In this document: in pieces, positions 41,432 to 49,206 of the stretch
Numbering within the stretch: the first letter of the stretch is position 1
Layout: every line of letters starts with the position of its first letter
Assembly: GCA_041166385.1 (NCBI GenBank)
Contig: JBEEFW010000103.1
Span: 1 to 64,000, forward strand
Length of the DNA stretch: 64,000 nt
Direction: 5' to 3'
DNA from: DASUCS01 sp041166385
GTDB taxonomy: Bacteria; Actinomycetota; Acidimicrobiia; Acidimicrobiales; JACDCH01
Made by a program: the position numbers and the translations under genes
Notes under the pieces: model-generated
Database searches by the model: none
Seen by the model: only the letters and a program-made list of their open reading frames with translations
Told to the model about the DNA's origin: nothing

Positions 41432-42925
41432 GTGAGCAGCCCGCTCCAACAGATACGAGACCTGAAGGGCAAGACCGGCGCGGCGGCGGTGGTCGGGCTC
41501 GGCGCTGCCGCGATCTGGATCACCTTGCTGGCCATCGTCGGCGCGATCGCGCTGTCCGGCGACCGCGACAACGGGAATCAAGTCACCGCGGGTCGAGGCC
41601 GATCGGGCTCCGGCGGCGGGGCCGCGGTGCTGGCTCCGGGAGAGACGGTGCCCGGCGACACGACTCCCGACGGCCAGCCCGTCGGGACTGACGGGTCAGG
41701 CGTGGTGGGCGGCGACGGCGGATCGGTTGGCGGCGACGGAGGCACCACTCCATCGCCCAGTGGCGGAGACACCACCGGCGTCACCGACAGCGAGATCAAG
41801 ATCGGCGTCCACGCTCCGATCACGTTCAGTGGCGTACCGCTGAACCTCGCCGAGGACCCCATCAAGGGCATCCACACGTACGCCGACTACATCAACGCCA
41901 ACGGCGGCATCAACGGCCGCAAGATCACGCTCGACATCCAAGACGACCGGTACGACTCCGACGGCGCGCGGAACAGCGCGCAGACACTCATCAACGACCA
42001 CCAGAACTTCATGGTGTCGGGCACGCTCGGGATCGATCAGGTCGCGATCGTGGCGACCGAGGCGGCGAACCGCGGGGTGCCGTACACCGCCGCCGGTGGT
42101 GTCGAAGCTGCGCCCATCCCCGGGATGTACCAAGTATCAGCGAGCTACACGACGCACGCGCAGAAGCTCGCTCAGTTCATGGCGAGCGATCCCGTGCTCA
42201 GTGGGAAGAAGCGCGTCGGTGTCGTCGCGGTCGACTCGCAGTTCGTGAGACCGCTCGTTCAGGAGTTCAGAGAGGCGCTGGCGCCGTACGGGTTCCAGAT
42301 CGTCGCAGAGATCTACAACCAGAAGCCGGCGCAGAACCCTGACTACAACGGCTACATCCTCCAGCTTCGCGCGGCCAACACGGAAGTGGTCGTGCCGTTG
42401 ACTGACCCCCTCACGACCCAGCAGATCGTCCAGCGTTGCGCGGCGGGCGCAGCCTGTGGGTGGACGTACACGTTCTCGAACTTCGCGCACGACAGCGACA
42501 CGGCGCTGACGTTGTTCACGCCGACATGGGCGACGCAGCACGTTCGAGGCTTGTCGGCCGCGTGCTACTACCAGGCGCCCGAGGTCGAAGGCGACAACTG
42601 CGGTCAGATGAAAGTGGCGCGCGAGCAGTGGGTGGCGGCCAACGGACAGACCGACTGGGACGAGAACGGCTCCGGCGGGTCGTCCGGCTACCAGATCATC
42701 TCGTTCCTGAAGGGCGCGCTGCAGGCTGCCGGCGGCGATCTCACGCGCGAGAGGTTCCGCGACGCGTTGGCGTCCTACGACCACTACAGCGATCTCGTGA
42801 CCGGGCCGATCACGTTCGTCGGCACGGCGACCACGATGCATGGTGTCGAGAAGATGACGGTGCTCGAGGCGCAGACCACCAACAAGTACAAGATGATCTC
42901 GCCCGGCTTCGTCGATGGCTTCTGA
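41432..42925 (+). CDS. Branched-chain-amino-acid-type ABC substrate-binding protein, membrane-anchored
   Basis: 497 residues from GTG 41432; an in-frame TTG at 41426 adds two. One N-terminal helix (AAAVVGLGAAAIWITLLAIV) at about residues 16-40 without a lipobox. Then comes a Gly/Ser/Thr/Pro linker of about 70 residues, and a Peripla_BP_6 (Leu/Ile/Val-binding) domain starting VTDSEIKIGVHAPITFSG. The protein is thus tethered to the membrane by a helix instead of a lipid. TATAAC at 41392-41397 may be part of its promoter. It overlaps the fused ATPase gene by 11 nt. Ligand unknown; amides or amino acids are plausible. Confidence 0.9.
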   Translation: MSSPLQQIRDLKGKTGAAAVVGLGAAAIWITLLAIVGAIALSGDRDNGNQVTAGRGRSGSGGGAAVLAPGETVPGDTTPDGQPVGTDGSGVVGGDGGSVGGDGGTTPSPSGGDTTGVTDSEIKIGVHAPITFSGVPLNLAEDPIKGIHTYADYINANGGINGRKITLDIQDDRYDSDGARNSAQTLINDHQNFMVSGTLGIDQVAIVATEAANRGVPYTAAGGVEAAPIPGMYQVSASYTTHAQKLAQFMASDPVLSGKKRVGVVAVDSQFVRPLVQEFREALAPYGFQIVAEIYNQKPAQNPDYNGYILQLRAANTEVVVPLTDPLTTQQIVQRCAAGAACGWTYTFSNFAHDSDTALTLFTPTWATQHVRGLSAACYYQAPEVEGDNCGQMKVAREQWVAANGQTDWDENGSGGSSGYQIISFLKGALQAAGGDLTRERFRDALASYDHYSDLVTGPITFVGTATTMHGVEKMTVLEAQTTNKYKMISPGFVDGF

Positions 42926-44537
42926 CCGGAGCAATTCTCCGGTTGTCATCGAGTGCCGCGGCGTCTCCGTCCACTTCGGCGGGCTCGCGGCGCTCGAGGG
43001 CGTCGATCTGACCGTCCGTGAGGGCGAGATCGTCGGGCTCATCGGCCCCAACGGGGCGGGCAAGACGACGCTGATGGAGTGCATCTCCGGCTTCCGTCGT
43101 GTCACCGCGGGTGCGATCACGCATCGGGGTGAGGATCTCCTCCGCCTGCCGCCTGGCGCCCGCGCCGCGCGCGGCATCGGGCGCACGCTGCAGAACGTGC
43201 GCCTGTTCCCGAACTTCTCCGTGTTCGACAACATCCGTATCGCCCTCCACCGCCATCAATCTGTCGGCATCGCGTCGGCCGCGCTGCGCTTGCCGAAGAT
43301 GCGGGCGGAGGAGCAGGAAACCATCGACGAGGCCATTCGGGTCCTCGGGCTCGTCGGCATGGAAACGTGGGGCGAGAAGTTCGCGTCGGAGCTCTCGTAC
43401 GGCACGCTGCGTCTCCTCGAGATCGGCTGCATGCTCGCGCTGAAGCCGACGCTGCTCCTGCTCGACGAGCCCGCGTCGGGCATCAGCCAGAAGGAGACAG
43501 AGGCGCTCGGTCCGCTGCTGCGCGACATCAAGACGTCGACCGGCGCAACGATCCTCATGATCGAGCACGACATGCCATTGGTCATGGGCCTGTCCGACTA
43601 CGTCTACTGCCTCGACGCCGGCATGAACCTGTCGGAGGGATCGCCGGCCGAGGTGCAGGCCGATCCGATGGTGCTCACCGCCTACCTCGGTTCGACGACG
43701 TCCGCGTCCACGGCAGCCCCAATCTCCGAGAAGAAGACGAAGGTGCGAGTGAAGAAGGCGACCGCTGCTGCGAAGGAACCGTTGGCGGAAGTCGCCACGG
43801 ACGATCGCGAGGTGTTGCTGCAGGTCTCCGGTCTCGATGTGCGCTTCGGCAAAGTGCAGGTGCTCGACCAGGTCGACTTCGACGTGCGCCGCGGAGAGCG
43901 GGTCGCACTGCTCGGAACGAATGGTGCCGGCAAGTCCACGATCCTCAAGGCCGTCTCGGGTCTGATCCCGATCGCGGGCGGCACGGTCCGCTGGAAGGGT
44001 GAGGACATCACGGGCATGCCCGCGGAGCAACTCGTGCGCAAGGGACTCGGTCAGGTGCCGGGCGGACGAGGCTTGTTTCCCAGCCTGACCGTCACGGAGA
44101 ACCTCCGCATGGGTGGCTACCTCCACAAGAACGAGGCCGAGGTGACGAAGGAGGCGGAGCGCATCACGCGGTACTTCCCGTGGATCGCCGAGCGGGGCGA
44201 TCAGCGCGCCGGCACGCTCTCCGGCGGTGAGCAACAGCAGCTCGCCATCGGCCGCGCATTGATGACCCGGCCCGAGCTGCTCATGATCGACGAGCTGTCG
44301 CTCGGGCTGGCGCCGATCGTGATCGAGCGCTTGATGGACGCCGTGACTCGTCTCGTGACCGAGGAAGGGCTCACCGTCGTCATCGTCGAACAGCAGGCGG
44401 GCTTCGCACTCGGCGCCACCGATCGCGCGTACTTCCTGGAAAAGGGCGTCGTGCGGTATCACGGACCGTCTGCCGGCCTGCTCGACCGCACCGATCTGTT
44501 GCGATCCGTGTTCCTCGCCGGGGCGAGTGTGGCCTGA
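42915..44537 (+). CDS. LivG-LivF fused ABC ATPase
   Basis: 540 residues, two complete nucleotide-binding domains in one chain. Domain 1 (about 10-255) is LivG-like: GLIGPNGAGKTTL, signature ELSYGTLRLLEIG, Walker B LLLLDEPASG. A lysine-rich linker (EKKTKVRVKKATAAAKEPLA) follows. Domain 2 (about 297-535) is LivF-like: LLGTNGAGKSTIL, LSGGEQQQLAIGRAL, LLMIDELSLGLAP. In most bacteria these are separate proteins. They energise uptake via the fused permease encoded next (1-nt overlap). Confidence 0.95.
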   Translation: MASDRSNSPVVIECRGVSVHFGGLAALEGVDLTVREGEIVGLIGPNGAGKTTLMECISGFRRVTAGAITHRGEDLLRLPPGARAARGIGRTLQNVRLFPNFSVFDNIRIALHRHQSVGIASAALRLPKMRAEEQETIDEAIRVLGLVGMETWGEKFASELSYGTLRLLEIGCMLALKPTLLLLDEPASGISQKETEALGPLLRDIKTSTGATILMIEHDMPLVMGLSDYVYCLDAGMNLSEGSPAEVQADPMVLTAYLGSTTSASTAAPISEKKTKVRVKKATAAAKEPLAEVATDDREVLLQVSGLDVRFGKVQVLDQVDFDVRRGERVALLGTNGAGKSTILKAVSGLIPIAGGTVRWKGEDITGMPAEQLVRKGLGQVPGGRGLFPSLTVTENLRMGGYLHKNEAEVTKEAERITRYFPWIAERGDQRAGTLSGGEQQQLAIGRALMTRPELLMIDELSLGLAPIVIERLMDAVTRLVTEEGLTVVIVEQQAGFALGATDRAYFLEKGVVRYHGPSAGLLDRTDLLRSVFLAGASVA

Positions 44538-46543
44538 TGTCGCAGCTCTTCAGTTACGTCATCATCGGGCTCAGCCGCGGCCTCGTGTACGGGATCCTCG
44601 CCTTGGGCCTGGTGCTCGTCTACAAGGGCACGAAGATCCTGAATCTCGCGCAGCCCTTCTTCGGCCTGCTCGGCGCGTTCGTGGCGTGGTGGCTGACGGC
44701 GGAGGCGGGTTTTCTCCCCTTCGAACGAATGAGCACGCAGCGGATGCTGTTGGCATCCGTCCTCACGATCGGCTTGGTCGCCCTGCACGGGTTCACGCTC
44801 GAGCGCACGCTGTTCCACCGGCTGCGGAACGCGCCGCGGCTGGTCACGCTCGTCGCGACGCTGGCCATCGGGCAGGGAACGGTCGGTCTCGTCACGATCT
44901 TGTTCTCGCGGAACCAGCAGCAAGCGGAGACCCTGCGCATCATCCCACCGGCCATCACGAACATCATCGAGCTCGGCGACGTGAACCTCACCGGAGGAGA
45001 CCTCCAGGTCATCCTCATCGTGCCGATCGTCTCGCTCGCCCTGGCGGCGTACTTCAAGTACTCGCGCTTCGGCGTTGCCATCCGCGCCGCGGCCGACAAC
45101 GGCGACGCCGCGCGATTGCTCGGCGTGTCGGTCGATCGGGTGGCGGCGTTCACGTGGGCGACCGGGGCGGCGCTCGCGGCGCTGGCCGGCATCTTGCTCG
45201 CGACGAAGGACGGATCGCTTGCGCCAACCACGCTGTCGACCGGGTTCCTGGTCAAGGCGCTGGCGGCGGCATTGATCGGGGGGCTGACCAGCCTGTCCGG
45301 TGCCCTCATCGGTGGGCTCGTCGTCGGCATCGGCGAGGCCGTCATCTCCGGCTACTTCAGTCACACCATTGGTTTGGCCGACGTCGTGTTCTTCGTGGCG
45401 GTGGTGGCGATGCTCGCCTTCCGTCCACAGGGCCTCTTCGGCGAGCGCGACGATGCGGAGGACACTGCTGCATTCGTGCCGGCGGTTCGGGAGTTACCGA
45501 GGCGGTTGCAGAAGACCGCGTACCCGATGTTGTTCAGCTGGGCGGGCAAAGCGACGTTCATCTTCTTCGCGCTCGCGATCAGTTGGGTCACCGGCTCGGC
45601 GACCAACGACACCCTGGTGCAGGTGATGATCTACTCCATGGTCGGCATCAGCCTCACCGTGCTGATGGGCTACACCGGCCAGATCTCGCTCGGGCACTGG
45701 GCACTCGCGGGTTTCGGTGCGTTCGCGGCGGCGAACTTGTTCGGGCGGTTCCACGTGCCGTTCTTGATCATGGTGCCGATGGTCTTCGTGATCGGCGCAG
45801 CGCTCAGTCTGGTGATCGGCCTTCCCGCGCTCCGCATCAAGGGGCTCTACCTCGCGGTCGTGACGGTGACGTTCAGCTACGCGGCGGAGCTCTTCTTGTT
45901 CAAGAGCAACTTCTTCGGTGGAGGTACATCCGGTCGGGCGATGCCGCGCCCGCGGCTCGGGCCACTCGACCTGAACGATCCGTCCAACCGACCGAAGTTC
46001 GTCTTCACCCTCGTGTTGTTGTTGATCAGCATGGTGCTGGCTCGCAATGTTCTCGGTAGTCGTGTCGGGCGCGCCTTCGTTTCGCTGCGCGAGAACGAGA
46101 AGGCGGCCGCCACATTGGGAGTTCCATTGGCCCGAACGCGGCTGCTGGCATTCGCGTTGTCGGGGGGCATTGCCGGTCTTGCAGGAGTGGCGTTTGCGAC
46201 GCGGGTCGGCACGGTGAACGCGATCGACTTTCCGACGGAGATCTCGTTGGTGCTCGTGCTGATGGCCATCATCGGAGGGCTCCCCACACTCTCCGGCCCG
46301 ATCCTCGGCGCGTTCATCGTCTTCGGGTTGCCCTTCTTGCTGAAGTTCGACAACGGCTGGATCATCCCCATCGGCACCGGCATCCTGACGATCGTTGTCA
46401 TCACGCGTCTGCAGGGCGGCTTGGGCGGCATCGGCTTGCGTGCCCGACAGTCGATGATCGAGACGTTGGTGGAGATCGAAGAAGGGCCGGCACCGGTCGA
46501 GGAACCCCCACTACCCGTCGAGGCCATACCTTCTCGAGCGTGA
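44537..46543 (+). CDS. LivH-LivM fused ABC permease
   Basis: 668 residues. The N-terminal half (about 1-300) is LivH-like (GLSRGLVYGILALGLVLVYK); the C-terminal half (from about 345) is LivM-like with the ISLGHWALAGFGAFAAANLF and RIKGLYLAVVTVTFSY motifs. About 16-18 membrane helices are expected, ending in a short acidic-Pro tail. It overlaps the ATPase gene by one base. Together with the anchored binding protein and the fused ATPase this gives an importer made of three polypeptides instead of five. Confidence 0.94.
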   Translation: MSQLFSYVIIGLSRGLVYGILALGLVLVYKGTKILNLAQPFFGLLGAFVAWWLTAEAGFLPFERMSTQRMLLASVLTIGLVALHGFTLERTLFHRLRNAPRLVTLVATLAIGQGTVGLVTILFSRNQQQAETLRIIPPAITNIIELGDVNLTGGDLQVILIVPIVSLALAAYFKYSRFGVAIRAAADNGDAARLLGVSVDRVAAFTWATGAALAALAGILLATKDGSLAPTTLSTGFLVKALAAALIGGLTSLSGALIGGLVVGIGEAVISGYFSHTIGLADVVFFVAVVAMLAFRPQGLFGERDDAEDTAAFVPAVRELPRRLQKTAYPMLFSWAGKATFIFFALAISWVTGSATNDTLVQVMIYSMVGISLTVLMGYTGQISLGHWALAGFGAFAAANLFGRFHVPFLIMVPMVFVIGAALSLVIGLPALRIKGLYLAVVTVTFSYAAELFLFKSNFFGGGTSGRAMPRPRLGPLDLNDPSNRPKFVFTLVLLLISMVLARNVLGSRVGRAFVSLRENEKAAATLGVPLARTRLLAFALSGGIAGLAGVAFATRVGTVNAIDFPTEISLVLVLMAIIGGLPTLSGPILGAFIVFGLPFLLKFDNGWIIPIGTGILTIVVITRLQGGLGGIGLRARQSMIETLVEIEEGPAPVEEPPLPVEAIPSRA

Positions 46544-47181
46544 TCGTCGCCGACGGACTCGCCCGGACGTTCGGAGGACACCAGGCAGTCGATGGAGTGA
46601 CGTTCACCGTGGAGCCGGGCGAAGTCGTCGGCCTCCTCGGGCCCAACGGCTCCGGCAAGACGACGACGATCCGCATGCTGCTCGGTCTGCTTCGCCCGCA
46701 TCGCGGCACGGCCGAGATCACACGACCCCTCGGCTATCTGCCAGAACTGCTCCAGCCGTACGACGGGCTCACGGTGCGCAGCTACTTGCGCTTCTCGAGT
46801 CGCACACGACGCCTCGCACGTGACGCGGTCGAGGGTGCGATGGCGGATGCGAAGGTGGCCGAGTTGGCGGAACGGCCCATCGGACGCCTGAGCAAGGGGC
46901 AGCGTCAACGCGTCGCGCTCGCGCAAGCGATCCTCGGAGCGCCGCGCACGCTCGTGCTCGACGAGCCGACGGCGTCGCTCGACCCGAAGCAGGTCGTCGA
47001 CGTGCGCAAGCTCGTTCGCCGGCGCGCGAACGCCGGTGCCGCGGTGCTGGTGTCGACGCACGTGCTGTCCGAGGCCGCGGCGGTGTGCGATCGGGTGGTC
47101 GTGCTCAGCGCGGGCCGCGTCGTTGCCATCGAGCCGCCTGGCGACGATCTCGAGCGTCGCTTCCTTCGCCTCACGCGATGA
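46540..47181 (+). CDS. GldA-like ABC-2 ATPase
   Basis: 213 residues from GTG 46540, overlapping the permease gene by 4 nt. Walker A GLLGPNGSGKTTT, signature RLSKGQRQRVALAQAIL and Walker B TLVLDEPTASLD are intact. It belongs to the DrrA/GldA group that powers ABC-2 exporters rather than importers. The next gene encodes its permease fused to a GldG-like domain, so the pair forms a Gld-type complex. Confidence 0.92.
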   Translation: MIVADGLARTFGGHQAVDGVTFTVEPGEVVGLLGPNGSGKTTTIRMLLGLLRPHRGTAEITRPLGYLPELLQPYDGLTVRSYLRFSSRTRRLARDAVEGAMADAKVAELAERPIGRLSKGQRQRVALAQAILGAPRTLVLDEPTASLDPKQVVDVRKLVRRRANAGAAVLVSTHVLSEAAAVCDRVVVLSAGRVVAIEPPGDDLERRFLRLTR

Positions 47182-49148
47182 CGCGCGCCATCCTTCGTAA
47201 GGAGCTCGCGACGCTGTGGGCGTCACCGGTGCCGTGGGTGGCCGGTGCGGTTCTGCAAGCGGTGCTCGCGCTGCTGTTCGTCGACCAGTTGCAGGGTCGG
47301 TCCCAAGCGGTCGTGCAGCCGCTGTTCCCGATCGCCGGCCTGCTGGTGGTCGTCACTGTCCCAGTACTCGCCATGCGCACGTTCGCCGAGGAGAAGCGCA
47401 CCGGCAACCTCGACGTGTTGCTCGCCATGCCCGTGTCTGCAGTGCCTCTGGCGGTGGGGAAGTGGGCTGGGGCGTGGCTCACGGCGCTGGCGATCCTGCT
47501 CCCGTCGATCGTGCTCGCCGGGCTCACCGCGCTCTGGGGGAGTCCGGATCCTGGACCGATCGTGAGTGGCTTTGTCGGTGTCGCGCTGCTGGCGGCCGCG
47601 GTGGCGGCCATCGGCGTCCTGGCGTCGGCGGCCACGTCGTCACAGGCGCTCGCCGCGCTCGTCACGATTCTGACCGGACTCGTGCTGTGGTTCGTCGGTT
47701 CGGCCACTGGCGGCTCGACGACCACGCGCGTGCTCGGTTCGGTGTCGTTGAGCGAACGGCTGCGCACGTTTGCCTCCGGCGGGATCGACAGCGGCGATCT
47801 CGTGTTCTTCATCGGGGTTGCGATGGTCTGCACGCTCGCGGCTGCCTTCGTCATCCGTCCGAGACCCGTTGTCGGTGGCGTCGCGATCGCGGCGCTCTTG
47901 GTCACCGTCGTCGGCGCGGGCACGCACCAGCTCACCGATCTCACCGAGCAGAAGAGCCTCACGCTGTCTGGCATCACCCGAGACGTGGTGAGCGCCGTGC
48001 ACGACGACGTGACGATCACCGCGTTCATCGGCCGAGAGGATGCGGGGCGGGTCGAGACCGTGACCCTGCTCGATCGGTACGCGCGTCTGAGCCAGCACCT
48101 GGACACGGACGTCGTGGATCCCTCCGACAAGCCGGGCGACGTGCGCCGGTTCGGCATCAATCCCGTGCTCGGCGGTGTCGTGGTGCAACGCGCCGACGCG
48201 GTGGAACTCGCGGCCGGACCGACCGAGCAAGACATCACGTCGGCATTGGCGCGGCTGGTGCGCGGGCGCGACGTGAACGTGTGCATCACGACGGGCCACG
48301 GTGAGCCCGCCTTGGCAACGCGACTGTTCGAGATCGCCGGCTACACCGTTCAGTCGATCGACCTGCTGGCGACGCCGTCGATCCCGGCCACGTGCGCGAT
48401 GGTGCTCGTGGCGGGACCGCAGCAACCACTCGGCGCTGGCGGCGATGCGCTGGCGAAATGGATCGACGCCGACGGTAAGGCGCTCGTGCTCGCGGACCCG
48501 GCGGCGGATGTCGATCTGTCTGCGTTGTTGGAACCGATGGGGCTCGGGCTCGAGCGCGGTGTCGTGTTCGAAGGCGAGGCGTCATCGGTTGTGAACGGCG
48601 ACGAAGCATCGCCGATCGTGCACAGCTACAGCTCCGCGCATCCGGTCGTGCGCGGACTGCCGCCCACGTACTTCCCCGGCGTGCAGGAGGTCACGGTCGA
48701 CGAGCTGCTCCACGTCCCGGGCCTGACCGTGTCACGCCTGGCGGACACGTCGAGCCTGTCCTACCTCGAGACCGAGCCACTCGTCCCGTCGTTCGATCCC
48801 GCGCTCGACACCGGCGGCCCGATCACGATTGCCGCGGCGGCGGATCGGTCGCGGGTGGCGAGCGAGGCGAAGGTGGCCCGCGTGAGGGTGGTCGTCGTGG
48901 GCGACGTCGACTTCGCGACGAGCAGCTTCGTGAACGAAGCCGCCAACGGTCGCTTCCTGCTGCAGGCCGTCGGGTGGCTCACTCTCGACGACGAGCTCAT
49001 CCCACTGTCGTCAAATCTGCCGAAGAATCGTCCGCTCGACCTCACCGATGCTCGAGTTGCCTATGCACGCGCGCTCGGGATCCTCATGATCCCCGGCCTC
49101 TTCTTGTTGGGCGGCGGCCTGGTGTGGGCCGTCCGGCGTCGTCGATGA
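47178..49148 (+). CDS. GldF-GldG fusion: ABC-2 permease plus GldG-like extracytoplasmic domain
   Basis: 656 residues from ATG 47178, overlapping the ATPase stop. The first roughly 250 residues are an ABC-2 permease with six hydrophobic segments (KELATLWASPVPWVAGAVLQ, then FAEEKRTGNLDVLLAMPVS, the GldF hallmark). The remainder, about 255-625, is a GldG-like (ABC-type uncharacterised transport, PF09822-like) domain. Example segments are HQLTDLTEQKSLTLSGITRD and NVCITTGHGEPA. A final C-terminal helix ends in RRRR. In gliding Bacteroidetes these are two proteins; outside gliders, Gld-like complexes have unknown export roles. I see no motility gene here. Confidence 0.9.
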   Translation: MTRAILRKELATLWASPVPWVAGAVLQAVLALLFVDQLQGRSQAVVQPLFPIAGLLVVVTVPVLAMRTFAEEKRTGNLDVLLAMPVSAVPLAVGKWAGAWLTALAILLPSIVLAGLTALWGSPDPGPIVSGFVGVALLAAAVAAIGVLASAATSSQALAALVTILTGLVLWFVGSATGGSTTTRVLGSVSLSERLRTFASGGIDSGDLVFFIGVAMVCTLAAAFVIRPRPVVGGVAIAALLVTVVGAGTHQLTDLTEQKSLTLSGITRDVVSAVHDDVTITAFIGREDAGRVETVTLLDRYARLSQHLDTDVVDPSDKPGDVRRFGINPVLGGVVVQRADAVELAAGPTEQDITSALARLVRGRDVNVCITTGHGEPALATRLFEIAGYTVQSIDLLATPSIPATCAMVLVAGPQQPLGAGGDALAKWIDADGKALVLADPAADVDLSALLEPMGLGLERGVVFEGEASSVVNGDEASPIVHSYSSAHPVVRGLPPTYFPGVQEVTVDELLHVPGLTVSRLADTSSLSYLETEPLVPSFDPALDTGGPITIAAAADRSRVASEAKVARVRVVVVGDVDFATSSFVNEAANGRFLLQAVGWLTLDDELIPLSSNLPKNRPLDLTDARVAYARALGILMIPGLFLLGGGLVWAVRRRR

Positions 49149-49167
49149 GTGCGCCGAGCGAATCGGG

Positions 49168-49188
49168 GACGGGCACGGGCCGTAGCCC
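49168..49188 (+). terminator. Hairpin after the GldFG gene
   Basis: GGGCACGG pairs with CCGT(A)GCCC with a single bulged A and a 1-nt centre; it is flanked by GAC and GTC that could extend it. It lies 20 nt after the stop at 49148 and just before the next gene's -10-like element, so it may separate the two operons. Confidence 0.35.
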
Positions 49189-49193
49189 TCGTC

Positions 49194-49199
49194 TACCGT
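49194..49199 (+). promoter_or_regulatory. -10-like TACCGT for the ligase-like gene
   Basis: TACCGT ends exactly 7 nt before the in-frame GTG at 49207. It contains the GTG at 49198, which is therefore the less likely start. Confidence 0.4.
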
Positions 49200-49206
49200 G
49201 AGCCGC

